This document shows positions 1-10,499 of a stretch of 30,148 nt of DNA, in pieces (position 1 is the first letter of the stretch; every line of letters starts with the position of its first letter). The notes beneath the pieces are model-generated. The model worked only from the letters and a program-made list of their open reading frames with translations, had not been told where the DNA came from and did not search any database. The DNA lies in contig BFEA01000030.1 in assembly GCA_003427395.1 (NCBI GenBank), forward strand, positions 3,681,540-3,711,687, read 5' to 3'. A program made the translations under genes and the position numbers. Source of the DNA: Chara braunii (taxonomy: Eukaryota; Streptophyta; Charophyceae; Charales; Characeae).

Positions 1-85
1 GATACAAGTGAAATTCCCTGGTGACACAAAGTCGAGCGTAGCACACTCCCTACCCCACTCAAGGCATGGGTGACTTTGTGCACGA

Positions 86-895
86 CCACTAGTGAGTCTC
101 CCACTCCCGCTAATGGCTCTGCCACCCATGGGGCTTCAGGGCTTTACGACAATCAAATTTCAAAAACTACAAAATATAAAACTAACGAAACAATCTCACT
201 AACTAAGAGTTGGGGAGGAAATAAGCATTAGGGTTACCCTCTCATCCTCACTATCCAAAACACTGTGAAGAGTCTTTGTTGCCTAGACAGGTTTCCCACC
301 ACGCACCTAATGGATACAACTCTAGTTTGCTCTTCACCGGGTCTCTCATATCATCCCAACCCTATGAGTATCACTCTAAGCCACGGCACCCATGCCCCAG
401 CGTTTAAGAATATTGAAAATTTGTGAATGGATATATGTTTCTGAAAACTTCAACATCAAACACAAATCCCACGTCCTAGCCTCTGCGCGAAACGACTCGC
501 CAAGGACATCAATCACGCGAGGGCGCCTGGTAAACGTTCCACCGCCACTAGTGAGTCTCCCCCTCCCACTGATGGCACCTTTACCCATAGGGCTTCAGGG
601 CTTTTACGACAATCAAATTTTTAAAAATCTACAAATTATCAAACTAAAGGAACAGTCTCAATGACTAAGAGTTGGGAAGGAAAAATAAACATTAGAGTTA
701 CCCTCTCATCCTCACTATCCAAAACACTGTAAAGAGTCTTTGTTGCGTAGACATGTTTCCCACCATGCACCTAATAGTTACAACTCTAGTTTGCTCTTCA
801 CCGGGTCTCTCATATCATCCCAATCCTGTGAGTATCACCCTAAGCCACTGCATACATACCCTAGTGCTTAAGAATATCGAGAATCTGTGAATCTC
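86..895. repeat. Tandem duplication, period 459 bp, two diverged copies
   Basis: Copy 1 runs from about 86 to 440 and copy 2 from about 545 to 895. Both open with ccactagtgagtctccc and share long blocks such as actaagagttggg, ttaccctctcatcctcac and tttgctcttcaccgggtc in the same order. The copies differ by scattered substitutions and small indels, so the duplication is old. The roughly 100 bases between them are only weakly alike. No coding region, terminal repeat or transposon domain was recognised in either copy. It may be a fragment of a larger tandem array cut by the window edge. Confidence 0.85.
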
Positions 896-1544
896 AATCA
901 TACATAAAAACTCAAAACCAACGTGAGCGATAAACGAGAAGACAACCCGACTAAAATGAACGGTAAAAGGTGCTAGTGATGGGAGAGTACGCAAAGGAGA
1001 AGTACGGTTGACGGAAGGGAAAATTAGAGGCCGACGAAAAGCGAGGGAAGGCGAGGGAGAAGCGACGGAAAACTAAGCGACACCACTCCAGCTATTATAG
1101 AACTCAAAGACAATAAGGTCATGAGCGGATTAGGAAACGCTCGGTCAAACGGGAAGCAACCCAGAAGAAGAATTGAGCATGTACGGGGTATGCAAAGCAG
1201 CATCAGGCGTCATGCTAGTATAAGAGATATCGGGGGGAAATGAGTGGAGAAAGCAACGAAGGAACAGAGGATCGCTTTACCCACATAGGCGGCCAGGCGT
1301 AAAATTATGATGGAAAGATAAAAAAAAGGAGCACAAACTGTCCATGATGGTTGTCAAAGTCAAACCCCTTGACCTGTCCGAAGATCTCCGAAGATGAAGC
1401 CTTGTTGCGAGAGTCAGAGGCATTTAGCCGCCACAAAGGGCCGAAGTCTGTGTACCACTCCTTTCAACGATGTGCAGAAGAAGGTCGGGCCCGCGCTTTC
1501 ACGAGTGTCATGAGATTAACCCCTCAAAGTGCATGTTAAACTAC
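896..1544. other. Stretch without recognisable gene
   Basis: The stretch is purine-rich from about 950 to 1340, with many short gaga/gaag runs, and has mixed composition after that. A 62-codon open frame at 1351-1539 has no recognisable domain. Nothing else could be supported. Confidence 0.5.
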
Positions 1545-1599
1545 CAGTACCCCGCCCAAGCAAACCAAATTGCCTTCCTGAATTCATGGAAGACCTTCG

Positions 1600-1793
<194 letters not shown>

Positions 1794-1998
1794 GAACAGT
1801 TGTCCACAGGGAATCTGACACGACAAGCCTCGAAGAACGGCGCGGACGGTGGCTTCAAGATCAGGAGGGACATCGGCCTAGCATGCCCTCCACTACATGG
1901 CCCTGTCCAACGAAGGGCCGCACTCCATTACACCCATATGCACAAGAAAAGACAAAAAAATATGTTTGTCCATCTAGGCAAGTCCTGGCATAAGATTT

Positions 1999-2123
1999 GT
2001 TCTCATTTTGTACATTTGGTGAGTAGTGGAGGAAGGCCCGATGGCATGCATAAACGGAGAAACGGTTCAGATCGTGAAGGTAGGGTCTCGCTCCACTACT
2101 CTCAACAGTGTAAAATGAGAATG
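1999..2123. mobile_element. Foldback (MITE-like) element with about 40-bp imperfect inverted arms
   Basis: The left arm, about 1999-2038, holds ctcattttgtacatttggtg followed by agtagtggag. The right arm, about 2081-2123, holds its reverse complement with mismatches: ctccactactctcaacagtg followed by taaaatgag. The unpaired centre is about 40 bases. A related foldback lies at 27553-27670, and a single similar arm appears near 20220-20260. Target duplications were not identified. A small non-autonomous DNA transposon is the simplest reading. Confidence 0.55.
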
Positions 2124-2129
2124 CATACT

Positions 2130-2825
2130 CCACTAGAACATGGAAAGGTTCAACGCCGTGTTTTTTATTTTTTCTGCATGTCATGAATCGTGGCTCGACG
2201 CCTTAAGAATGCTATACTTTTTTTTTTTTTTTTTCCAAATACTGCTAGACTTCTGGAATGAATAGAGGCTCTTACACTGCTAGACTTCTTGAATGCGTCT
2301 GCAATAGCATTGTAAGATACAGAGAAGATAAGCATAATTCTGCACAACGGTAACAATATGACACGCAGGGAAGCAAAAAAAAGAAAACAACGATACAATA
2401 AATGTGTCGGGTACTGTAGGGAGGTCGTGGGTAGGCATGGAAAATGAGAATGAATCCTCCTCTACAAGCGGGAAGATACAGAGAAGCTTAGCATGCCTCT
2501 GAAACGCTTTCTTTTTTGGATGAGCTGACGAGGTCCTGCCACCCTCGCCGTTGACAGCTCTTCTGACAGTCACGGCTATACCTAGTGGGAAAGGTAAAAG
2601 GGGGGAAACAAAAAGAAATGAAGAAGGGGAAAAAAATGGAAACAACAGACATACACATACCAATTTCCCGCTTCGAACTATCAGTCCCTCCCTGTATCTC
2701 GTCTACTAACTAGCCGCTCTTGCACGAAGCAAAGAGGTTCGGTAACTTGCCAAACAAATGGTTCAGAAGGGCTCCTTCGGGGGCATTGGTGGTTTAACCG
2801 ACACTTGAGTGTCGAAAAGGATCCC
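2130..2825. other. Non-coding stretch with short local repeats
   Basis: It contains a T run at about 2218-2234, a short direct repeat (actgctagacttcttgaat-like) at about 2240 and 2276, and a second one (aagatacagagaag) at about 2313 and 2473. A small hairpin, cgacacttgagtgtcg, lies near 2799. Open frames here have low-complexity Phe/Ser-rich translations and no recognisable domain. Confidence 0.45.
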
Positions 2826-3345
2826 TAAAATCATTGAGGACCTCGTGGTCATGGGTACCACATAGTACGTCATGATTGCGACTGCTTGCGTATGCTTGTA
2901 TGACTAGTCGATATGATACATTTACGTCGCTGTGCCATTTATCTAATAATCTCACGCACTACCCCTGCATATATTGTCATCAAAGGGTTATAGGTCGAAA
3001 GTGGACAAGGGACTAGGCGTGATTTACGAATGAAGCTTGAATTTTATTTTAAGGATGTGTATTGCGTGGTTAGATTGATCGTCCTGGTCGACCAACGTAA
3101 GATCACGTTAGAAAGATCAACGATTCGTACGTGGTTCGGTAGCTCGGCGACGATACTCCACCTAAGGGATGGTGATAGCTCCCACGGGTGGAGGTAAGTT
3201 GAACCTCGCGTGACCCTATCCTGTTGTAGGGGTTCGCGAGAGGTATGGTTGACGCACTCGGCCAGAGTGGCAACGCTTCCAGCGACAAATCCTGCAAAAG
3301 TCCTGCCTAACACGGGCGGGAGGATCCCCTTGTGGGACTAATGCA
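2826..3345 (+). repeat. Dispersed repeat family A, copy A1 (LTR-like)
   Basis: The 5' half, about 2826-3120, aligns with copy A2 at 3914-4225 through blocks such as atagtacg, tgactagtc.atatga, actaggcgt and gtggttaga. The 3' half, about 3120-3345, aligns with copies A3 (17345-17640, opposite strand), A4 (25868-26150) and A5 (26491-26760) through ctaagggatggtga, gaggtaagtt, gtgaccctatc and ttcgcgagaggtatg. A1 is the only copy in the window holding both halves together, so it best represents the family. No protein domain was seen. Copies in both orientations around retroelement debris suggest an LTR. Confidence 0.7.
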
Positions 3346-3687
3346 CTCGACGTCCGTGATGAAACCGACTGGCCTAACTCAGTTAGTACACCCCTAAACT
3401 GTTGAAATACAAACCTGAATTTGAACTCCACTGGAAGCAGATTAGTAAAATATTACAGTTCTGAATTATCTCAGATCAACTGGCTTTTAAGGCCGATGTC
3501 CATGACGTGGTCCTTCGGGATACCGTTATAATCGAAACGATATGGAGAGGATTAGTGTGAGTTTAAATTTAGTTTTACTGGTTGTTCTAAGTGAATCTTA
3601 AACTTTGTTAGGGGTATATTCACTCAGGGATAGAGTAATTTGGAGGTTGACTCACGTGAGACCGATTGAATTGCAGTCAGCTACAAA

Positions 3688-3954
3688 ATGTTGCAACCCG
3701 GTGGTAGTCGGACGACTTTTTCAAAAGCAGCTCAACAGATGCGAGCGGAGCGAGAGTGTGCACTTAGACTACGTTCTAGAGGAACGAAGACGAGGGAGAA
3801 GGAAAGCATAGAGTTGACGTGGGAAGAGGTAGAAAGAGGGGCGTTGTATGTGACATTCATTGTGGTGACCCTCGTATTTATCGTCTTGGTCGCATTGGTT
3901 GTCATCATTTGGACCTTGCTTATTGAGCATCGTCTGATGAAGGACACAATATAG
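3688..3954 (+). CDS. Hypothetical 88-residue single-pass membrane protein, inside repeat DNA
   Basis: The frame starts with ATG and ends with TAG. Residues 1-50 are hydrophilic and rich in Arg, Lys and Glu. Residues about 53-80 form one long hydrophobic stretch (start ALYVTFIVV, end VVIIWTLLI), and a short charged tail of about 8 residues follows. This layout fits a tail-anchored or type II single-span membrane protein. The last codons and the stop lie in repeat family A. Copy A1 keeps an aligned TAG at 2866 but not the hydrophobic stretch. No homologue is recognised. It may be a transposon-borne ORF or a chance open frame. Confidence 0.25.
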   Translation: MLQPGGSRTTFSKAAQQMRAERECALRLRSRGTKTREKESIELTWEEVERGALYVTFIVVTLVFIVLVALVVIIWTLLIEHRLMKDTI

Positions 3955-4225
3955 TACGCCGTCATTTTGACTGGTTATGTATTCACGCATGACTAGTCAA
4001 TATGACGAGGCTTACACAATAGCGTTACTTATACGAAGTTTCTCGTGCACCACCTGCTTATGCAAAAATTAAAAGAGTTATGGGTTGCGCGAAACAAAAA
4101 AAGATTAGGCGTAATTCGCACATGGACTTAAGTTTTCCTTGAGAAAAGTAAGCGTGGTTAGACTGGTTGCCCTAGTCGACCGACACAGAGTTGCGTCAGG
4201 GAGATCAACGCCCCAAGCGTCCATT
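3914..4225 (+). repeat. Dispersed repeat family A, copy A2 (5' half only)
   Basis: It aligns with A1 from the attgag...tagtacg block through the gtggttagactg and gagatcaacg blocks, with a spacing of about 1088 bp between the two copies. The 3' half of family A is absent, and repeat family B starts within about 10 bases of its end. That junction suggests A and B are neighbouring parts of one longer element. Confidence 0.65.
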
Positions 4226-4232
4226 CGTGCAC

Positions 4233-4440
4233 GGTGTCGACGTATAAACCCTTACAAGAGTATTTGATCGGGATTTTTTATGTCGGATACTCTCCGAAGT
4301 TTAATTTAAATTTAAGGACTTGATAAGACACTCAAACGAAACCTATGACCGAGAGACTAAACTTTTTGAACCTAATAAGGATGTCTGCAATAACCAAGGA
4401 AAAACGATAAGAATTGGTCGTGCAGCCGACCGCTTACCAC
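4233..4440 (+). repeat. Dispersed repeat family B, copy B1
   Basis: It shares with B2 (22154-22385) and B3 (29589-29800) the ordered blocks gtgtcg, aaaccctta, atgtcggac/atgttggac, gacttgatgag/gacttgataag, cctatgaccgagagacta and tttttgaacct. All three are on the plus strand and diverged. No domain was recognised. It is probably LTR or untranslated retrotransposon sequence. Confidence 0.7.
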
Positions 4441-4445
4441 GTTAG

Positions 4446-6160
4446 GCGAGACCGTTGGGAGGCGTCTCGTCAACTTTTCAGATAAACAAAGAGGATATCA
4501 AACCTCTTTTTCTTTCTCTGGTCTGAAAACTTTAAATGAACTTACATAAACATGCAAAACAACAAGTTTCACAAACCACCAAACAAGATCTCAGCAAACA
4601 AGCTCCCTTACAAACAGTAGTCAAGTAGTAATTAAACAAAATAAATTAAAATAAAACCCATATAAAATGATAAATAATATAAATAGTTTTTCACACCCAA
4701 AGGTTATCGATTGCCTTGTTTTTTTCCCATCACTGGCCAAGGCTGACCTCCCTTAGGTCTGACATCCCTCACTGGGTCCGTCTCGGATGAGGACTAATCA
4801 GACGATTTGTCTTGACAACGCCTTTAACCTACTTCTAGGTTATGATCACTATACACACTACTTAAGTATGATAACGGAAAGATTATCATTTGACCCGCCT
4901 CATGCAAGGACACCCATACTATAGCGGGTCTGGTCACCCTAAGATAATAGACCTCCTGTCAGTCCAACTGTCCTAAGCCCGAATTTGACCACTGTGATCG
5001 GGGTTCGTTTCACCCACCAGTTTTTCGCCTAGGGCGCTGGCTGCCCCGCCCAAATTTCGAACGTAGGACCTGATCTAACTACGCTTCGAGCTATAGCGAA
5101 CCCACTGAATCGCAACCTCTGATTGCAATAGGGTTCCAGTTGACTTTTTTTGACTTCAGTAGCCAGACTCGTGAAGTCTTAACCTTAGCCAACTACGGAA
5201 TTTGACATTCAAGTCGGGGACCTGCTGACCCCACCAAATTGCAACCTACTGGGGTAAGGCTCTGGCTAGCCCCAATAATCAACGACATTTTAGGTTAGAG
5301 ACGAAACTCTTAGGTACAGACAAACAACAAACGTACAAAGCTCATAAGCAAATTGCCCATGCCCCAAATAATTGAACAATCATTTCTCAAAAGATGCTCC
5401 TTAAGTCTAATGAGGCACTGAAAAACAACAAGACAACCATCAACAAGTATCTGCAAGAGACCTCCCTTCAGTATCAAAAAATTACACAGTGTTGATCCTA
5501 GATAAGTCTCTTCCCTTATCTGAGAATTTCCCAAGAGACGTTATGTCAGTCTCAAGGAAATATCGAGATACTTATCTAAGAGAGGTTTATTCCCTCATCT
5601 GAAACAGAAGATAGGCAACTTAGATAAGGGACACGAACTCCCTTTACTTACAGCTCTTGGACAAGCAAAACTGATTTTTTTTATGTCCATTAAATTTTCT
5701 GTTTATTATAGTAATAATATTGATTTCTTCTTTAATGTGTCACAACCATGCGTTCTATGGACTTGAAACTGCGACAATACTTAAGAAAGTGATATCTCAT
5801 CACTTCCTAGTGCAACTGCATATCACAATTACTCCCCATTTTCATGGATGTGACACTCGTGGATCACTTGTGGTTTTGCATCAGTGATAATTTAATCTAA
5901 TTAGTTTTGTCACTTGCAGGAATAAAAAAATTAGTTCACATGCAGAAACGAATATGAACCGTCTGAAGATTCTTTTTTAGTCTTTCGTGTCAAAACTTGT
6001 TGGAAATAAACATACTGAATTGACAATGCAAGAATGATCAAAGTCTACTGAAAGTTCAACCTTATAGTTTCCGTCTTACTGTATTTCTTTCAGTTCTTTA
6101 AAATTGTTCTCTTATTAGATGATTGGTCTGTCTTTCCTTTCTTTGTGGTCATTGTAAGAA
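4446..6160. other. 1.7 kb without recognisable gene or repeat partner
   Basis: The left part (4450-4700) and right part (5650-6160) are AT-rich. The centre (4700-5300) is more balanced in composition. Short self-complementary stretches occur, for example aagtgat/atcacttt-type arms near 5785-5810 and agataagtctcttcccttatct near 5498. If the Ty3/gypsy element at 6161-17280 kept a downstream LTR it should lie here, but I could not match this stretch to the candidate LTR at 17011-17280. Nothing else is supported. Confidence 0.4.
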
Positions 6161-6339
6161 TCAGATCGGGATCTCCGAAGATGAACTTACGAAGTCACCA
6201 CCCTGATACCATATCATAAACTTTTTAACCATCCATCTCGGGTATCTCAAAGATTTTGCTCTTTTCTTCACCAGGTACTCTGTAAGGACCAAACCACATA
6301 GACACCAAATGTTTAGTCCATTGAATCTTAAGTGAACTG
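6161..6339 (-). pseudogene. Ty3/gypsy integrase C-terminal tail (GPY/F-like), decayed
   Basis: Read on the minus strand, this encodes a short beta-rich tail of the kind found at the end of Ty3/gypsy integrases. A tryptophan-rich start (KIQWTKH) leads into WFGPYRV and then FEIPEMDG, matching the usual W-x-GPY-x-V...L-x-D-x-DG pattern. Two in-frame stops follow within the next 20 codons. The open frame starting with Met in another phase over this stretch is a shadow. The segment is separated from the rest of the integrase by the 379-bp insertion at 6349-6727. This module normally helps integrase bind DNA or choose target sites; this copy cannot make a working protein. Confidence 0.6.
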
Positions 6340-6736
6340 TCATAAATTAAAATATTACACTCCTCGAATACAATGGTATTTTACACCAGGTAAATTTTAG
6401 ACTCTAACTCCTCGAGCCATAGCAATAGAGTACTCTTGTAAATTATGACATTCTCCCGAAACATATGCAATAACCTTAATCTTATTTTAGTTATTTTGCG
6501 TAAAGCTGAGTTGGTTTTGTTTTGTGTTCTTGAAGAAAAATGAAGACATATTCCCTTCTTTTGAAGACATTGATTTAAAGTTCAAGTACGTTGCGTACGT
6601 CGTTTTGGTTCTCTATCATGACGAATTAATTGATTCATTATAGGTATATGTGTTGTTTTATTTTTTGTTAATTAAATTAATGCAGCTAACAAGCTTCGGT
6701 AGTGTGACCCGTCTGACCTGACCCTTATCATAAATT
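6340..6736. mobile_element. 379-bp insertion flanked by a perfect 9-bp direct repeat
   Basis: The sequence tcataaatt occurs at 6340-6348 and again at 6728-6736, so the inserted element is 6349-6727. On the minus strand the two repeats carry the same codons in the same phase: integrase-type coding arrives at one copy and resumes at the other. The right end reads gtctgacctgaccctta (minus strand taagggtcaggtcagac); the left end reads aaaatattacactcctcg. The ends are not clear inverted repeats of each other. A 9-bp target duplication would fit a Mutator-type element, or a retroposon with variable duplication length. It holds no coding capacity. Confidence 0.7.
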
Positions 6737-7480
6737 TTTAACTTTTTTTTTCTTATGTATCTCTTCTTATTTCACCTCTCTTGATCGGATAGTCAATTGT
6801 GGGTCATCCTCTCTATAACATTCAACACATCCTGATCAACTTCTAATATATGTCTTATTCTGATCTGTGGAAGTTCCAAGAGGGAATATTATCGGTGCCT
6901 TTCTTGATTTGATCAAGTTTTGACTATGCTTTTAATAGGTAAAGTAGCATACCGACCATACCACAAGGTGAAAGCTGCATAGTGAGTGGTCCTCTTAATC
7001 GTGATGTTGTCCTCATAAACTGTGACTCTTAGCATATTTGGCAAGTTGCGAAAATTTATTTCACACCACTTTACTAGTGGATCCTTCAAAGTTTTGTGAC
7101 CCATCTCAACAGGTGCATTCATCTGAGGATGATAAGAAATCACGTATATAATTCTGACACCCAATCTGAGAATGTTTTTTTTTACGATCTCATTTTTGAA
7201 TTATAATTTTATACATGAAACAAACTCTCTAATGAAAGGATATATGAGATAAATTTTCTATATCCAATCATCCACTTGTTCGATTATATTCCTTTTTTAG
7301 ATTTTTGCTTCAACATAGTCAGAGAAATATTCTCTCTATCCAATCATCCACTTGTTCGATTGTCTTCTTTTTTAGAGTTTTTGCTTCAACACAGTCAGAG
7401 AAATGATTTTTTATATACTTAGTATGTATCTCATCCCTCTTTTGTCTTCGGGTATACTAATAAGATTCAGATAAACTCGA
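6737..7480 (-). pseudogene. Ty3/gypsy integrase catalytic core remnant
   Basis: The minus strand encodes a recognisable but broken retroviral-type integrase. Reading down-coordinate, a GMRYILSIKNHFSDCVEA block (about 7380-7440) matches the beta strands around the first catalytic Asp. It is followed by KTLKKKTIEQVDDW. Further on are FKNEIV, GVRIIYVISYHPQMNAPVE (about 7105-7165, the conserved YHPQ.N...E catalytic-helix region) and RTTHYAAFTLWYGRYATLPI (about 6930-6990). An open frame of 83 codons survives at 6913-7164. The final block, about 6745-6870, is acidic/basic and leads to the insertion site. Frameshifts, stops and a 76-bp duplication disrupt it. Intact enzymes insert the cDNA copy into the host genome. 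Confidence 0.85.
7264..7415. repeat. 76-bp tandem duplication inside the integrase remnant
   Basis: The block ccaatcatccacttgttcg begins at 7264 and again at 7340, and similarity continues through tttttgcttcaacacagtcagagaaat in both. It duplicates the codons for the segment around the first catalytic Asp. A 76-bp unit shifts the frame, so it arose in, or caused, a dead copy. Confidence 0.85.
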
Positions 7481-7773
7481 TTATCTGGTTCTACCTGGAT
7501 AGTGAGAATTAGAGGCTCAACCAATCTTTTTGTAGACTTTTTTTTGACACAGTAGAAACGACTTACAAAATTTGTAAATCATATCGCTCATGCGAGACCA
7601 AGAACAAAGCTTAGCAGTTTTTGTGTAGGTTGCTTCAATAACTCTTTAACCTCATGGAACTCTTTCGTGCAGAGCAACAATTATTTTTAATTGTTTTTTT
7701 TCCCCACACACTGCTCTTAATGAAAGTAACTCAATTTTGTCATCCACAAAGAGGTTTCCTCTCTGAAGGTTAA

Positions 7774-8723
7774 AATTTTTCTTCAAATTTTTGCAGTAGT
7801 ATTCTTAAAGTTTTTCGCTTGTCATTACTTTGCCAATTTTTTGATAACCCCTTTAGTATTCTTCAAGTATATATTTATATATATTCAAGTTCGTCCTTGT
7901 CTTTTGAACTGAAACTTTCTTCTAGTTCACAGACATCCACAACTGTTGCACTGATTTTTGCATACCAGTCATTTTTATTTTTTTTCCCCTCTATCTCAAT
8001 AATCATTTTATAGATGTAAGCATTAAAGACTTCACCCCAGTAGTGTTTTTCTTCAGACCGCAAACTTTTTTCGTATGAGTTTAGTGCCTTATAATCTTCA
8101 CTATCTTCTTCATTCAAAATTTCATCAACATAAGTCGACTCTTCAGTAGTTCCATCAATATCTTTCTCATTATCTGTTATCCCCTCAATTCTGCTAGAAC
8201 CATCTGCTCAATTTGTGGCATTGGATGATTGACAATAACTCCTTCATGAATTGGGTGTAGTCTTTTTCTTAAGGTTGAACTTCTTCCTCAAGTTTTTGCA
8301 GTAGTATTCTTTGAAGTTTTTTTTGTCATTACTTTCTTAATCTTTTGATAACCCCTTTTGTATTCTTCGAGGATATATATATATATATATATTCTCAAGC
8401 TACTCCTCATTCTTTGAACCGAAACTTTCTCCTATTTCACAGACAACCACAAGTGTTGCATTGATTCTTGCATACCAGTCATTCTCATTTTATTTTTCCT
8501 CTTCCTCAAAAATCATTTCATAGATATAAACATCATAGACTTCATCCCAACAGTGTTTTTCTTAAGGTCAAAATTTTTTCTTGTATAAGTCTAGTGTCTT
8601 GTAATCTTCATCATCTTCTTCATTAAAAAATTCATCAACATAAGCTGACTCTTGAGTAGTTTCATCAATATTCTCTTCATTATTTGTTCTCCGCTCAATT
8701 CGGCTTAAACCATTTGCTATATT
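7774..8723. repeat. 504-bp-period tandem duplication between RNase H and integrase
   Basis: Copy 1 is about 7774-8214 and copy 2 about 8286-8723. Shared ordered blocks include tttgcagtagtattctt, ttttgataacccctttt, ctgaaactttctcctatttc-like, tttttgcataccagtcat, catagacttcatcccaacag-like and catcaacataag. On the minus strand both copies encode the same acidic spacer, containing NEEDSEDYKALNSYEK in copy 1 and NEEDDEDYKTLDLYKK in copy 2. This is the charged linker that follows RNase H in this kind of element. Each copy holds an AT microsatellite at its centre (about 7868-7886 and 8373-8392). Copy 1 keeps an 80-codon open frame at 7875-8117. Confidence 0.85.
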
Positions 8724-8859
8724 TTTCTCAATTAGAGTTTTTTCCAACTTAAAGTCAAAGGTCCAGATAAAGACAATTCATCTGCTTCTCTTGAATTTAT
8801 GTGTTGGTGTTTGTTTGTGGCACCAATCATTGCAGATACATCAATTCTCATAATGAATC

Positions 8860-9170
8860 TCCTTTCAAGCATATAGTGTCTTAAACATATGAGACATTGG
8901 ATGATTGTCAGTAGTTCTTTTATGAATTGGGTGTAGTCTCTTTCTCTGCAATTGAGAGTCGTGCTTTAAAACTGTAGATGTATTTTTTACCATTCTGGTA
9001 TTTTTTTACAAGTATACCACCAAGAGCAACTGGTCCTTCATTTGCCTCGATGAGGAAGGGTCTTCCTTCCTCGTCATCGTAGTAGGACACTCACATTATT
9101 ACATCTCCATCGTTCAATTTTTCTTGTAGATTTTTAATAACGATTGCCATTTTATTTTTTTTTTAACAAG
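8860..9170 (-). pseudogene. Ty3/gypsy RNase H remnant
   Basis: On the minus strand, GRPFLIEANEGPVALGGIL (about 9010-9065) is followed by KKYQNGKKYIYSFKARLSIAE. This matches the usual Ty3/gypsy RNase H order: strand with the first catalytic acidic residue (here Glu in EAN, where Asp or Glu is usual), glycine-rich turn, then the S/F-x-x-L-x-x-AE block with the second catalytic Glu. Stops interrupt both ends, including a TGA upstream of the DDE-rich start. Intact RNase H removes the RNA strand during reverse transcription. It lies between the RT remnant and the acidic spacer, in the expected pol order. Confidence 0.8.
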
Positions 9171-9189
9171 TAAGCTTTTTGCCTTACCG

Positions 9190-10140
9190 TCTCCTCTAAA
9201 GGTTCTGCAAGGGTAGTAAAATGAGGAATGAAAAAATTTCAGAACCCACAAACACCCAACAAGCTCTAACATTTATCACTTCCTTAAGAGACAAGAGGGA
9301 ATTCAAAATTTTTTCTCTCTTTTGGGGATGGGGTCTCCTACCCTTAGAAACACATTTGAAGCCTTATGATGGTCACTTCTGTCTGAAAAAGCAGAGACTT
9401 TGGTCAACAGGCAGTTAAATTGTATTTTTGAAGTCTTTCTATGACCAACTTTGCACTCTCACCATGTTTCCAAACAAACGTTTCAACACCATTATCAACC
9501 AATGTCCCATCTCTTTTTACATACTCGTTTACTTGATAATCATCGATTTAACGACTAGTTATTTCATGAAAAATATTTTGCATTACTTTGATTATGTATT
9601 TTTGTACCACTGTCACACTATTAGTTCACCCTTATGTTACCACACACATCTAGATAAGTCATATTGCCGTCTGTATGATAACCATTGGTCGATTAGTGGG
9701 ACAATAAGGAACTAGATAAATTAATGAATAAATAAATCAATCAGCAAAGAACTTGGAAATAAAATCAACATTAGGAAGGCTACCTATATCACGTACCGTG
9801 ACTAAGTTGAATTTTTGAAGATTTTGTATTCATCTCAAAACACCTCCTGGTTTCCAAAAGCAAAACCAGTGATTTAAATATAGTTCATCGACATGTTTAA
9901 CAACATTAGAAGCAATCATTTTATCAAGATATTTCACCACTTCTGTTTTTTCTTTTTATGACATATTTAGTTGATTTATCATTTCAAGAGATATGATTTA
10001 CTATCCAGATTCGTCAGTTTAATTATATCCACATTCAATCTTCCTCGCTCTTCATCTTTAAAGGAAAAAGCACTAGAGGATTTATAACACACCTTGAAGA
10101 TATATTAATTCTCCCTATGCAATATAATCTGATTTGAATC
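9190..10140 (-). pseudogene. Ty3/gypsy reverse transcriptase remnant
   Basis: Conserved blocks on the minus strand, from high to low coordinate, are: FSFKDEERGRL (about 10050-10085), EVVKYLDKMIASNVVKHVDE, NHWFCFWKPGG, NLVTVRDIGSLPNVDFISKF (about 9755-9815), ATNSVAVVQK-like codons, the catalytic strand with Ile-Asp-Asp at 9539-9547, GVETFVWKH (about 9480-9510) and a thumb region ending in HFTTLAEPLEETVRQKA (about 9175-9225). The residue before IDD, normally Tyr or Phe in Y/F-x-DD, is a TAA stop at 9548-9550. Several frameshifts separate the blocks. The order and wording resemble the Ty3/gypsy type with a GVRRFVWEH-like block after the catalytic site. I associate that type with fungi and non-seed plants, but this is recall, not a search. 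Confidence 0.85.
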
Positions 10141-10499
10141 AATTTCCATTATGTGAAATTTATTTCCATTAACCACATTCCCAAGTTTGGACGACTCCCT
10201 TAGTGCTTTGTGATTCTCCTTCTATTTTTCAACGCTGCATCAAAGTTATTTTCTATTAAAATGGTTAGCGAATTTTTCTTCACCCATTTGGGTTTATATT
10301 TTTTCTCAGTGGCTATATTTCTAAAAAAAAATGAGTTGATGCAAATCTCAATTTTATTTTACCATTCTTAACAGATTCAACAATCTTATTGAATGTATCA
10401 ATTTGCCCATCATCATCTTTGAGTCGACCAAAAGTTCTCATCCTTTTTTTTATCTGATTAATGTTCACTTTAATGTTCTTTTTTTCTGTTATTTAGTTT

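Noticed and set aside
2826-4225. A1 and A2 as the two LTRs of one short element
   Set aside because: Their 3' halves differ and the 1.1 kb spacing leaves no room for recognisable internal sequence.
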